NCBI GenBank assembly: GCA_030429105.1
Contig: JAUIDE010000009.1
Span: 1-64,000, forward strand
Length of the DNA stretch: 64,000 nucleotides
Origin: Alphaproteobacteria bacterium
GTDB taxonomy: Bacteria; Pseudomonadota; Alphaproteobacteria; Rhodobacterales; Rhodobacteraceae
Direction: 5' to 3'
How positions within the stretch are numbered: position 1 is the stretch's first letter; each line of letters begins with the position of its first letter. Under the pieces are notes generated by a model. That model was not told where the DNA came from. It made no database searches and saw only the letters and a program-made list of their open reading frames with translations. The position numbers and the translations under genes are program-made. Shown piece after piece: positions 1 to 7,569 of the stretch.

Positions 1-25
1 TGCGACAGGCGCTTTGTTCGCTCAT
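1..25 (-). CDS. 5' end of a gene running off the left edge
   Basis: On the minus strand an ATG at 25 opens a frame reading M-S-E-Q-S-A-C-R before the window ends. It is preceded directly by the purine-rich stretch GAGGTGGAG, a good ribosome binding site (GAGG five bases from the ATG). Only eight codons are visible, so the product cannot be named. The gene would be divergent from the frame starting at 197. The call rests only on start codon plus ribosome binding site. Confidence 0.35.
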
Positions 26-86
26 CTCCACCTCGTGTCCCCGACGGGGGCAATTCGCGCGGCCACTATAGCGGCGCGTTGCCAAC

Positions 87-116
87 TTGACACCCGCGAA
101 GCCTCAGTGCTACGAC
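87..116 (+). promoter_or_regulatory. candidate sigma-70 promoter
   Basis: A perfect TTGACA lies at 87-92, followed after 18 bases by TACGAC at 111-116 (or CTACGA after 17). It lies in the divergent gap between the minus-strand start at 25 and the plus-strand ATG at 197, pointing toward the latter. The -10 element is weak, and no transcript evidence is available. Confidence 0.35.
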
Positions 117-196
117 CTGCCAGGATTGAGCCCGCAAAAAGTCCTAGGATTTCGCGACCCTGCGTGGCGACCGGGGCGCACCTCCCTCGCTGGCAA

Positions 197-505
197 ATGA
201 CGATTTCGCGCACCCTGCTCGCTGCAGCGTCGATCCTGGTCGTAGCCCTCTCGGCGGGATGCGGCTCCATCCTGTCGTCGTCCGAGATCACGGCGGCGCG
301 GGGCGCGCTCGTGCTGGGGGACGGGGCGGCCGCGCTCGTCTCCGCGACCGGGGAGGGCGAGGCCGGAGACGGGAGCGATGCGCCGCTCGAGGCCTACGCC
401 GCCGCGGCGCTCAGGCTGAGGGGCGCCGCACCGCGGCCGGCGCCGCGCTATCTCCGCCCGCCCGCCGCCGCGCCGATGGCGCCGCCGCCGCCGATGATCG
501 GATGA
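197..505 (+). CDS. lipoprotein-type leader joined in frame to a TsaB-like C-terminus
   Basis: The first 25 residues look like a lipoprotein signal: a short polar start (MTISRT), a hydrophobic core and the lipobox LSAGC. The rest does not look like a lipoprotein. The segment from LGDGAAAL through RPAPRYLRPP to the PPPPMIG end resembles the C-terminus of TsaB, the partner of TsaD in making the tRNA modification t6A, and rimI follows directly, as is usual for tsaB. A normal TsaB is about 200 residues and has an ASKHA-fold N-terminal half; that part is absent and the 5' side is of different composition. It may be a broken tsaB joined to unrelated DNA, or an assembly junction. The stop overlaps the rimI start (ATGA). 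There is no clear ribosome binding site before 197. Confidence 0.5.
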   Translation: MTISRTLLAAASILVVALSAGCGSILSSSEITAARGALVLGDGAAALVSATGEGEAGDGSDAPLEAYAAAALRLRGAAPRPAPRYLRPPAAAPMAPPPPMIG

Positions 506-951
506 TCGCCCGCCGCGCCGCGCCCTCGCCGGCGCATCTCGAAACGCTCGCCCGGCTCCATGAAGAAGCCTTCGCGCCGGAGCGCGGCTGGAGCGCGGGG
601 GAGATCGCGGCGCTCGCCGAAGGCGGGCTCCTCCTTTCGGCGGAGGACGGCTCGGCCTTCGCCCTCCTCTCCCGCGCGGCGGACGAGGCGGAATTGCTGA
701 CCATCGCGGTTGCGGCGGGAGCCCGGCGTCGCGGCCTTGGCGCGCGCCTGCTCGCGGCGGCGGAGGCGGCGGCGCGGGCGGAGGGGGCGCGCCTCCTCCA
801 TCTCGAAGTCGCGGAGGATAACGAGGCCGCGCGCCGGCTCTACGCCGCCGCCGGCTGGGAGGAGGCGGGGCGAAGACCACGCTATTACCTCCGCCCCGGC
901 GGCGCCCGCGTCGACGCGGTGCTGATGCGGAAGGCGGCGCCGGCGCCCTGA
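502..951 (+). CDS. rimI: RimI-like ribosomal protein S18 N-acetyltransferase
   Basis: A 149-residue GNAT protein. The acetyl-CoA binding motif A is visible as the run ending RRRGLGARLLAAAE (residues about 73-86), followed by LHLEVAEDNEAARRLY and the AGW...YY pattern typical of RimI. RimI acetylates the N-terminal alanine of ribosomal protein S18. The ATG at 502 overlaps the stop of the TsaB-like frame, so the two are translationally coupled; a tsaB-rimI pair is common in alphaproteobacteria and supports the name. The length is normal for the family (about 140-160). The catalytic assignment is by family only. Confidence 0.75.
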   Translation: MIARRAAPSPAHLETLARLHEEAFAPERGWSAGEIAALAEGGLLLSAEDGSAFALLSRAADEAELLTIAVAAGARRRGLGARLLAAAEAAARAEGARLLHLEVAEDNEAARRLYAAAGWEEAGRRPRYYLRPGGARVDAVLMRKAAPAP

Positions 952-1031
952 CGCCCGGCTATCGACATGCCTTCCCCCTTGCGCTATCCCCCGGCGCGAC
1001 ACAGATCACGCCCGAAAGGGAGCCGCCGCGC

Positions 1032-1394
1032 ATGGAAAACGTCATCCTGATCGTCCACCTCGTGATCGCGGTGTTCCTGATCGCCGTCGTGCTCCTTCAG
1101 CGCTCCGAGGGCGGCGCGCTCGGCATCGGCGGCGGGGGCGGCGGCGGGCTCGTCTCCTCCCGCGGGGCCACCAGCGCGCTGGCGAAGGTGACCTGGGCGC
1201 TCGCTGCGGCCTTCATCGCGACATCGCTGACGCTGACGGTGATCGCGGCCACCTCCTCCGGCGGCCGCTCGGTGATCGAGGGCGTCTCCACGGGCGTGCC
1301 CGAGGCGGACGACACGCCCGCCCTGCCGGGCGCCGGCGGCTTCAGCCTGCCGACGCTCCCCTCCGCGCCGACGGAGCCGCCCGCGGCGGACTGA
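1032..1394 (+). CDS. secG: SecG, protein translocase subunit
   Basis: A 120-residue inner-membrane protein with two hydrophobic segments (about 4-22 and 51-72) separated by a glycine-rich loop. The motif VLLQRSEGGALG is the SecG signature (LLQ..kG...G). SecG assists SecYE during protein export. The tail is rich in proline, alanine and glycine, and low in conservation, as is common in alphaproteobacteria. pyrG follows 140 bases downstream on the same strand, a conserved neighbour. Confidence 0.93.
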   Translation: MENVILIVHLVIAVFLIAVVLLQRSEGGALGIGGGGGGGLVSSRGATSALAKVTWALAAAFIATSLTLTVIAATSSGGRSVIEGVSTGVPEADDTPALPGAGGFSLPTLPSAPTEPPAAD

Positions 1395-1534
1395 TCCGGG
1401 CGGGAGGGGGCGGATCGGCGGTTGTGGCGCCGGCGCGAATCCGCTATCTCTCGACTCCCGTGGAACGACATGTTGCGGTTGCGGCTTCGCCGGCCGCGAG
1501 ATGATGGATAACCAGCGGAACGCGGGGGCCGGCG

Positions 1535-3181
1535 GTGGCGCGATACATCTTCATCACGGGCGGCGTCGTCTCCTCCCTCGGCAAGGGCCTCGCCTCCGCG
1601 GCGCTCGGGGCGCTGTTGCAGGCGCGGGGATTCTCCGTCCGGCTCCGGAAGCTCGACCCCTATCTCAACGTCGACCCGGGCACGATGAGCCCGTTCGAGC
1701 ATGGCGAGGTCTTCGTCACCGATGACGGCGCGGAGACGGACCTCGACCTCGGCCACTACGAGCGCTTCACGGGCGTCCCCTGCCGGCGGACGGACAGCGT
1801 CAGCGCCGGGCGCATCTACACCAACGTGCTGGAGAAGGAGCGGAACGGCGACTATCTCGGCAAGACCATCCAGGTGATCCCCCACGTCACCAACGAGATC
1901 AAGGACTGGCTCGCCATCGGCGAGGACGAGACCGATTTCATGCTCTGCGAGATCGGCGGCACGGTGGGGGACATCGAGGGCCTGCCCTTCTTCGAGGCGA
2001 TCCGGCAGTTCATGCAGCAGCGGCCGAAGGGCGACTGCATCCTGATGCACCTGACGCTCCTGCCCTATCTCGCCGCCTCCCACGAGCTGAAGACGAAGCC
2101 GACGCAGCATTCGGTGAAGGAGCTGCGCTCCATCGGGCTACAGCCCGACATCCTCGTCTGCCGCACGGAGCATCCGATCCCCGAATCGGAGCGGGCGAAG
2201 ATCGCGCTCTTCTGCAACGTGCGGCCCGAGGCCGTGATCCCGGCGATGGACCTCCCCTCGATCTACAAGGCGCCCATCGCCTATCACGAGGTCGGGCTCG
2301 ACCAGGCGGTGCTCGACGCCTTCGGCATCTCCCCCGCGCCGAAGCCCCAGCTCGACCGCTGGCGCGACGTGGCGGAGCGGATCGACAACCCGGACGGCGA
2401 GGTGCGGATCGCCGTCGTCGGCAAGTATGTGAAGCTCGAGGACGCCTACAAGAGCCTCGCCGAGGCGCTGACCCATGGCGGCTTCGCCAACCGGGTGAAG
2501 GTGCGCGCGGAGTGGATCGACGCCGAGATCTTCGAGCGGGAGGATGCGGCGCCGCATCTCCAGGGCTTCCACGCGATCCTCGTGCCCGGCGGCTTCGGCG
2601 AGCGGGGGACGGAGGGGAAGATCCGCGCCGCGCAGTTCGCGCGGGAGCGGCGGGTGCCCTATCTCGGCATCTGCCTCGGCATGCAGATGGCGGTGATCGA
2701 GGCGGCGCGGAACCTCGCCGGGCTCGACAAGGCCGGGAGCCAGGAATTCGACCATGAGGGCGCGGGCGGCGGCCGGTTCGAGCATGTCGTCTATCACATG
2801 TCCGAATGGGTGGAGGGCAACAAGGTCGTCCGCCGCAAGGCCGACGACGCCAAGGGCGGCACGATGCGCCTCGGCGCCTATGACGCGATCCTGACGCCGG
2901 GGAGCCGGGTGGCGGAGATCTATGGCTCGCTCACGATCAGCGAACGCCACCGCCACCGCTACGAGGTGGACAGCAAGTACCTGAAACGGCTGGAGGAGAC
3001 GGGCCTCCGCTTCTCCGGCCTCTCGCCGGACGGCGCGCTGCCGGAGATCGTGGAGATTCCGGACCATCCGTGGTTCGTCGGCGTGCAGTTCCATCCCGAG
3101 CTGAAGTCGAAGCCGTTCGCGCCGCATCCGCTGTTTGCGGATTTTGTCAGGGCGGCGATGGAGCAGTCGCGGTTGGTGTGA
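1535..3181 (+). CDS. pyrG: CTP synthase
   Basis: Makes CTP from UTP, ATP and glutamine in the cytoplasm. It is 548 residues, normal for PyrG. The N-terminal synthetase domain starts with the P-loop-like [10 protein letters not shown] (residues 9-18) and contains GGTVGDIE (about 141-148). The C-terminal class I glutamine amidotransferase domain shows the oxyanion strand GGFGERG (about 352-358), the nucleophile Cys380 in LGICLGMQ, and the His/Glu pair in VQFHPEL near residue 520. The start is GTG at 1535, which places the conserved RYIFITGG directly at the N-terminus. No convincing terminator follows; lower-GC DNA begins within 60 bases of the stop. Confidence 0.97.
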   Translation: MARYIFITGGVVSSLGKGLASAALGALLQARGFSVRLRKLDPYLNVDPGTMSPFEHGEVFVTDDGAETDLDLGHYERFTGVPCRRTDSVSAGRIYTNVLEKERNGDYLGKTIQVIPHVTNEIKDWLAIGEDETDFMLCEIGGTVGDIEGLPFFEAIRQFMQQRPKGDCILMHLTLLPYLAASHELKTKPTQHSVKELRSIGLQPDILVCRTEHPIPESERAKIALFCNVRPEAVIPAMDLPSIYKAPIAYHEVGLDQAVLDAFGISPAPKPQLDRWRDVAERIDNPDGEVRIAVVGKYVKLEDAYKSLAEALTHGGFANRVKVRAEWIDAEIFEREDAAPHLQGFHAILVPGGFGERGTEGKIRAAQFARERRVPYLGICLGMQMAVIEAARNLAGLDKAGSQEFDHEGAGGGRFEHVVYHMSEWVEGNKVVRRKADDAKGGTMRLGAYDAILTPGSRVAEIYGSLTISERHRHRYEVDSKYLKRLEETGLRFSGLSPDGALPEIVEIPDHPWFVGVQFHPELKSKPFAPHPLFADFVRAAMEQSRLV

Positions 3182-3424
3182 TGGGGTGGGGAGACAGATA
3201 TTGATAGCGCTTGGTGCAACGGTGCGTTTTCCAAAATAGGCTGTCATCCTATAAATAATATCCTCATAGTCTGGACAGGGATCTTCATTCTGTTTCAATC
3301 ATACAATAATCGTCGAGAACCTGGATTTCTGTGGCAACTGCCCCGTACAAGAATCGAGCCGAATCTCGGAAGCTCTTTTAGTCACTGCCGCCCCAAATTC
3401 TGCGCGACGCCCGGATATCCGGTT

Positions 3425-3520
3425 GGTCAGTTCCAGCGTGAGGTGCAACACCTTTGACGGATAATTTATCCGTGTGTTATCAAACAAGAAACGGTGTTTC
3501 ATCTCACGCTGGAACTGACC
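3425..3520. repeat. 96-bp inverted-repeat element
   Basis: Two 28-base arms (3425-3452 and 3493-3520) are inverted copies of each other with 26 of 28 positions matching. The outer 18 bases, starting GGTCAGTTCCAGCGTGAG, match perfectly. The inner 40 bases are AT-rich. A perfect 12-bp palindrome CCGGATATCCGG sits just outside at 3411-3422. The arms look like insertion-sequence ends, but no transposase lies between them, so this may be a miniature element or two facing relic ends. The flanking 3182-3424 has no convincing gene. The element abuts the decayed recombinase. Confidence 0.6.
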
Positions 3521-3527
3521 CTCACCC

Positions 3528-3976
3528 CGCGCGAATGTCTCGGATACCGATCCCCGGTCCAAGCCTTCCTCTCACAGCTTGGCATAGAGATCAGGGTCAG
3601 GTTTGCTTGAGCCGTTGCACTTCGCGATAGAATCCACCGGTCCCTTCGCGACCTTCTCGGCATAGTGGAGGCGATCAGGGACCGTGGCGCGGGCTTCCGG
3701 TCACTGGCCGAGGACTTCGACACGACCACGCCCGCCGGACGGATCGTGCTCCATGTCTTCGCATTGACCGCGCAGTTTGAGCGGGTACCATTATCCGAGC
3801 TCACTAGGGAAGGCTTGGAGGCCGCAAAGCGGCTTGGCCGGATCGGCGGCAGGCCCTTTGCCCTGTCGCCCGCTCAGCAAGAAGAAGTATGCCGGATGAG
3901 GAATGATGAGCATCGTTCTCTGGCCGAGATCGCCCGGCTCTTCAAGTTCATCGTCAAGACATTGCAGAGGGACTAA
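3528..3976 (+). pseudogene. decayed serine recombinase (resolvase/invertase family)
   Basis: The readable part (3665-3976) matches the middle and C-terminus of Tn3-type resolvases: RDRGAGFRSLAEDFDTTTPAGR, followed by an AQFER-like segment, then RIGGRPF and a helix-turn-helix region ending KTLQRD. Resolvable remains of the N-terminal part lie upstream in two frames: R-A-N-V-S-D-T-D near 3528 recalls the catalytic ARVS.DQ motif, and LRDRIHRSLRDLLGIVEAI (about 3608-3664) recalls LDRLGRSLRDL. The catalytic serine region is interrupted by stops and a frame change, so no full enzyme can be made. GC content is lower than in the neighbours. I read it as a relic of a mobile element. Confidence 0.75.
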
Positions 3977-3992
3977 GTTCCTCATTAGAATC

Positions 3993-4409
3993 TTAGCCTG
4001 CACCTCTAGACAGAACTTCTTCGGCTTTCTTGGTCTCAATCTGCTCCCGAGCAAAATAAAGCCCCCATATCAGAATTGGAATCCCAATAATTACCACTGA
4101 AAGAACGGCGCCAGGCAGAATCATCAGCAAACAAACAAGCCAAAGCCAAGACTTGTAGCCTCCATATTTTACTCCCGTAGTGTGGTTTATAATTATAAAT
4201 GCTTTGAACTCGCCCCCGTTTGACTTTCCAGAGATCTCTATATCATCGCCATCGTTAACATTCGCGTCGCCAGAAAAGCGGATCACTTTACCGTCTATCC
4301 GAAACTCCTTTCTGGTTGTTGTGGAGACATTCTTTCTGTTCCCACTAACGATCTGACTCGTCGATATGTGATTTGCTATGCCCCTAATTACTGCAAATTT
4401 GCTGCTCAC
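3993..4409 (-). CDS. small membrane protein of unknown function
   Basis: I do not recognise a characterised family. The start is GTG at 4409, chosen because AAGGAG lies six bases upstream; an ATG at 4532 in the same frame has no such signal. The 138-residue product has a polar beta-rich N-terminal part (to about residue 85, with FRIDGKVIRFSGDANV and DDIEISGK), then a hydrophobic block (about 95-125, WLWLVCLLMILPGAVL and IIGIPILIWGLYFA) that could form one or two membrane spans, and a charged tail. The N-terminal part could be a small OB-like barrel exposed on one side of the membrane. Base composition is far more AT-rich than in the surrounding genes, which suggests acquisition by transfer together with the recombinase relic. 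Confidence 0.65.
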   Translation of the reverse strand: MSSKFAVIRGIANHISTSQIVSGNRKNVSTTTRKEFRIDGKVIRFSGDANVNDGDDIEISGKSNGGEFKAFIIINHTTGVKYGGYKSWLWLVCLLMILPGAVLSVVIIGIPILIWGLYFAREQIETKKAEEVLSRGAG

Positions 4410-4931
4410 CTTGAACTCCTTAGATTCTGCAATTGGACTGCGAACGCAGCACGAAACTTGGCAGTTTCGGTTGCATTTGAGAAGTAGAATATCACCGACG
4501 AAGCTTTCAAGCGTTACCAACTCCGGGCGCAAACCTGAGCCGCCCCGTAAGGGTCTGCCAGCGACGGGTGGATTTACAGCCTTTGGTCGCCCGGTGCGGT
4601 TTTTCTTTTAATAGACGTGATGTCCTCAGCAGAAACTACACAGCGTTATCCTTTTCTGATGCGGGGCGTGACGCAAGCAGCAGACATTCCCCAAAACAAA
4701 ACTGCCATCACCGTGACGATACTCTGTGCGCCGGTCAAGCGTATTGGGCCTGCTGCGCCGCGCATCGGGCGCTTCACGCCCGGACGGGACGCTATTGCTT
4801 GCCGCTGTCGCCGGTTCCGATGCGTTGGCTGCAACTGCCTAAACGTCCAGGAAGGTCTCGACGCGGCCTTTCGCTGCGCCCTGCGCAAGAGCTTCCCCCT
4901 GCCCGAGCCTATGCGCCCCGCCCCCTCCCCC
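4410..4931. other. gene-free stretch, end of the low-GC patch
   Basis: No convincing gene. The left part up to about 4700 keeps the low-GC character of the patch and must hold the promoter of the small membrane-protein gene. A T-rich run follows GGTGCGG near 4597-4616 and could act as a terminator on the plus strand, but I could not draw a strong stem. From about 4730 the composition returns to the high-GC norm. Long plus-strand frames here are antisense shadows of the ribokinase gene. Confidence 0.5.
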
Positions 4932-5849
4932 TCACCCCCGCGCCACCAACGCATCAATCTCCGCCCTCGAAGGCATCGCCGGCGCCGTCCCCGCCCGCGT
5001 CACGGAGATCGACGCCGCGGCGCAGCCGAAGCGCGCCGCCTCCAGCGGGTCGGCGCCTTCCGAGAGCCTTGCGGCGAAGGCGCCGGTGAAGGCGTCGCCG
5101 GCGCCGGTCGTCTCCACCACCGGGCCCGCGTCGAAGGCGGGGATGTGGGCGGTGCGCGCGCCGTCATGGAAGAGCGCGCCCTCCGCGCCGAGGGTGACGA
5201 TGGCGGCGCCGGCGCCCGCCTTGCGGAGCGCGCGGGCGGCCGCCTCGGCGTCCGCGACGGACCGGACGGCAATGCCGGTCAGCGCCTCCGCCTCGCTCTC
5301 GTTCGGGGTCACGAAATCGCAGAGGGCGAGCATGCCGGCGGGGAGCGGCGCGGCGGGGGCGGGGTTCAGGACGGTCAGCGCCGCGCCCGCGCGGGCGATC
5401 TCCAGCGCTCGCAAAGCGGCCGGAATCGGCTGTTCGAGCTGCGTGACGAAGACGGCGGCGCCGCCGATCAGCGCCGCCTGCGCCTCCACATCGTCCGGCC
5501 CGATCTCTCCGGCGACGCCGGGGCAGACGATGATGGCGTTGTTCCCCGTCGCCGCCTCGATGAAGATATAGGCGGCGCCGGTATAGCCTTCCTCCTGGAA
5601 GGAGATGGCGGGGCGCACGCCGGCCTTCTCCCATGTCTTCAGCGCCATCTCCCCGAACGGGTCCCGCCCGAGGCGGCTGACGAAATGGGTCTCCGCCCCG
5701 GCGCAGGCGGCGGCGACGGCCTGGTTCGAGCCCTTGCCGCCGGGCCCGAGCGCGAAACTCTCCCCGAGGATTGTCTCCCCCATCCGCGGCGGGCGGGCGG
5801 CGCGATAGGCGGTGTCGGCGACGAAGACGCCGAGGATCACGACGCTCAC
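4932..5849 (-). CDS. rbsK: ribokinase (PfkB family)
   Basis: A 305-residue sugar kinase that phosphorylates ribose or a related sugar with ATP in the cytoplasm. The first PfkB signature is seen as GPGGKGSNQAVAAA (about 35-48), an NPAPAAPLP segment near the middle, TPNESEAE (about 186-193), and the second signature ETTGAGDAFTGAF (about 244-256), whose GAGD aspartate is the catalytic base. It is the last gene of the operon ATPase, FucU/RbsD, kinase, and overlaps the upstream gene by four bases. The RbsD-RbsK pairing supports ribokinase. The true substrate may be another pentose, given the fucose-like neighbours. Confidence 0.85.
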   Translation of the reverse strand: MSVVILGVFVADTAYRAARPPRMGETILGESFALGPGGKGSNQAVAAACAGAETHFVSRLGRDPFGEMALKTWEKAGVRPAISFQEEGYTGAAYIFIEAATGNNAIIVCPGVAGEIGPDDVEAQAALIGGAAVFVTQLEQPIPAALRALEIARAGAALTVLNPAPAAPLPAGMLALCDFVTPNESEAEALTGIAVRSVADAEAAARALRKAGAGAAIVTLGAEGALFHDGARTAHIPAFDAGPVVETTGAGDAFTGAFAARLSEGADPLEAARFGCAAASISVTRAGTAPAMPSRAEIDALVARG

Positions 5850-6304
5850 GCCGTCCCCTCCGGCGGGATCACGCCCTTGCGGAGGATGAAGCAGCCGTAG
5901 AAGCGGCGCTCCCCGGTCTGGATCACGGCGTAGGCTTCGCGCGCGCGGTCATAGAAGGCGAAGCGCTCGATCCCGACCATCGGCCGGGGCCTGCCCTCGG
6001 CCCGGTCGATCTCCGCCTGGACCTCCGCCTGAACGGGCGGGATTTCCTCCGGCGCGCCGACCACCTCCATCCGCCCGGCGAAATCCTCCACGAAGGTGTC
6101 GAGCGGGAGGACGGAGAGGATGGCGCGCACCGCCTCCGCCGCACTCTCCGTCTCCATCCGGAGGAGCGCGCCGCGCACGGTCGCCCGCGCCACGGAATCG
6201 GAGGGGAAGTTCGCATCCGCGATCACCAGCGCGTCGCCGTGGCCCATCGCGCGGAGCGTATGCAGCACCTCCGCGTTCAGCCGATGGTCGATCCCTTTCA
6301 GCAT
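5846..6304 (-). CDS. RbsD/FucU-family sugar mutarotase
   Basis: A 152-residue protein of the RbsD/FucU fold, which interconverts sugar anomers. The N-terminus MLKGIDHRLNAEVLHTLRAM has the conserved histidine and the start typical of FucU (L-fucose mutarotase), as do HGDALVIADANFP near residue 23 and the C-terminal tyrosine pattern ERRFYGCFI. FucU-type proteins are usually about 140-150 residues. It sits between the ABC ATPase (16-base gap) and the ribokinase (four-base overlap). An L-fucose-like substrate fits the aldo-keto reductase and lactonase-like genes farther along, but that is inference. Confidence 0.85.
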   Translation of the reverse strand: MLKGIDHRLNAEVLHTLRAMGHGDALVIADANFPSDSVARATVRGALLRMETESAAEAVRAILSVLPLDTFVEDFAGRMEVVGAPEEIPPVQAEVQAEIDRAEGRPRPMVGIERFAFYDRAREAYAVIQTGERRFYGCFILRKGVIPPEGTA

Positions 6305-6320
6305 GGGCTCCCTCCCTTGG

Positions 6321-7388
6321 TCAGTCGATCCGCCGCCCGCTCCCGGCGTCGAAGAGATGCGCGAGGCCGGGCCGGGGCGCGAGGCGGAGACGGGCGCCGG
6401 GCGCGACGGAGAGGCGGTCCCTCGCCACGACGGTCAGCTCCGCGCCCTCCGCCCGCGCCACCAGATGCGTTTCGGAGCCGGTGGGCTCCACCACGGCGAC
6501 CGTGGCTTCGATGGCGCCCTCGGCGCCCTCCGGCGCGATGTCGAGATGTTCGGGCCTCACGCCGAAGGTCACCGCCGCGCCGGGGGCGAGCCGCTCCGCC
6601 CCCGGCGCCGCGAGGTCCGCGCCCGCCGCGCGCACGCGCCCGCCCCCGAGCGCGACCGCGGGGAGGAGGTTCATCGACGGGCTGCCGATGAAGCCGGCCA
6701 CGAAACTGTCCGCCGGCCGGTCATAGACGTCGAGCGGCGCGCCGACCTGCGCGATCCGGCCGTCGCGCATGACGACGATCTGGTCCGCCATCGTCATCGC
6801 CTCGATCTGGTCATGGGTGACATAGACGGTCGTCGTCGCGAGGCGCTGGTGCAGCTCCCGGATCTCCGCCCGCATCTGCACGCGCAGCTTCGCGTCGAGA
6901 TTGGAGAGCGGCTCGTCGAAGAGGAAGACCTGAGGCGCGCGCACGATCGCCCGGCCCATCGCCACGCGCTGCCGCTGCCCGCCGGAAAGCGCGCGGGGAT
7001 AGCGGGAAAGATAGGGGGTGAGCCCGAGGATTTCCGCGGCCCGCGCCACCCGCTCCTCGATCTCCGCGCGCGGCATCCCCCGCATCTTCAGCGGGAAGCC
7101 CATGTTCGCCGCCACCGTCTTGTGCGGATAGAGCGCGTAGGACTGGAACACCATCGCGATGTCCCGCTCCGCCGGGGGGAGGTTGTTCACCACCCGCCCG
7201 CCGATCCGGATCGTCCCGCCCGTCACGGCCTCGAGCCCGGCGATCATGCGGAGGAGGGTGGACTTGCCGCAGCCTGAGGGGCCGACGAGGACGACGAACT
7301 GCCCGTCCTCTATGTCGATGTCGACGCCGTGGACGACCGCCTGCGCGCCATAGGCCTTCACCAGCCCGCGGATCTCGACTTCGGCCAT
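6321..7388 (-). CDS. sugar ABC transporter ATP-binding protein (UgpC/MsmK type)
   Basis: A 355-residue ATPase that powers the importer encoded divergently at 7570-11270. Walker A is GPSGCGKST (about 37-45), the signature is LSGGQRQR, Walker B is VFLFDEPLSNLDA, and the switch histidine is in YVTHDQ. The C-terminal third has the TOBE/MalK-type regulatory domain, including FGVRPEHL. The ATG at 7388 was chosen because it gives the normal MAEVEIRGL start and has GGGGAGG just upstream; longer frames run through the divergent promoter. It leads the operon with the mutarotase and ribokinase. Confidence 0.93.
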   Translation of the reverse strand: MAEVEIRGLVKAYGAQAVVHGVDIDIEDGQFVVLVGPSGCGKSTLLRMIAGLEAVTGGTIRIGGRVVNNLPPAERDIAMVFQSYALYPHKTVAANMGFPLKMRGMPRAEIEERVARAAEILGLTPYLSRYPRALSGGQRQRVAMGRAIVRAPQVFLFDEPLSNLDAKLRVQMRAEIRELHQRLATTTVYVTHDQIEAMTMADQIVVMRDGRIAQVGAPLDVYDRPADSFVAGFIGSPSMNLLPAVALGGGRVRAAGADLAAPGAERLAPGAAVTFGVRPEHLDIAPEGAEGAIEATVAVVEPTGSETHLVARAEGAELTVVARDRLSVAPGARLRLAPRPGLAHLFDAGSGRRID

Positions 7389-7468
7389 CCATCCTCCCCG
7401 CCTTGCCTTCGGGCGGCTTTTCTCCAGCGTTAACGCGGCGGGCGGGGCCTGTCCATCATCCGAACATG

Positions 7469-7480
7469 CTAACATGTCAG
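7469..7480. promoter_or_regulatory. operator site A, palindrome CTAACATGTCAG
   Basis: This near-palindrome lies in the 181-base gap between the divergent ATPase operon and the binding-protein operon. It differs from the site in front of the GntR gene (CTAACATGCTAG at 19532) at two positions. A possible -35 TTGACT starts at 7485, directly beyond it, with a candidate -10 near 7509. I infer that it binds the GntR regulator encoded at 18799-19530. Confidence 0.6.
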
Positions 7481-7569
7481 GCGCTTGACTCGATGCGGCG
7501 CGGCGCGGAATGATCCCGCCCAAGATCAAAGGACGGCCCGTCGATGCGGCGGCCGCAAGGGAGGACGCC

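Noticed and set aside
3299-3804. two minus-strand frames of 87 and 101 codons in the low-GC patch
   Set aside because: They run opposite the recombinase relic and the inverted repeat, have no ribosome binding site that I can see, and carry no recognisable motif.
4580-4616. possible tRNA or attachment-site remnant before the T-rich run
   Set aside because: I could not fold a cloverleaf or find a matching second copy in the window, so no RNA gene or att site is claimed.
4617-5900. 427-codon plus-strand frame
   Set aside because: Antisense to the ribokinase gene, with arginine-rich low-complexity content and no family pattern.
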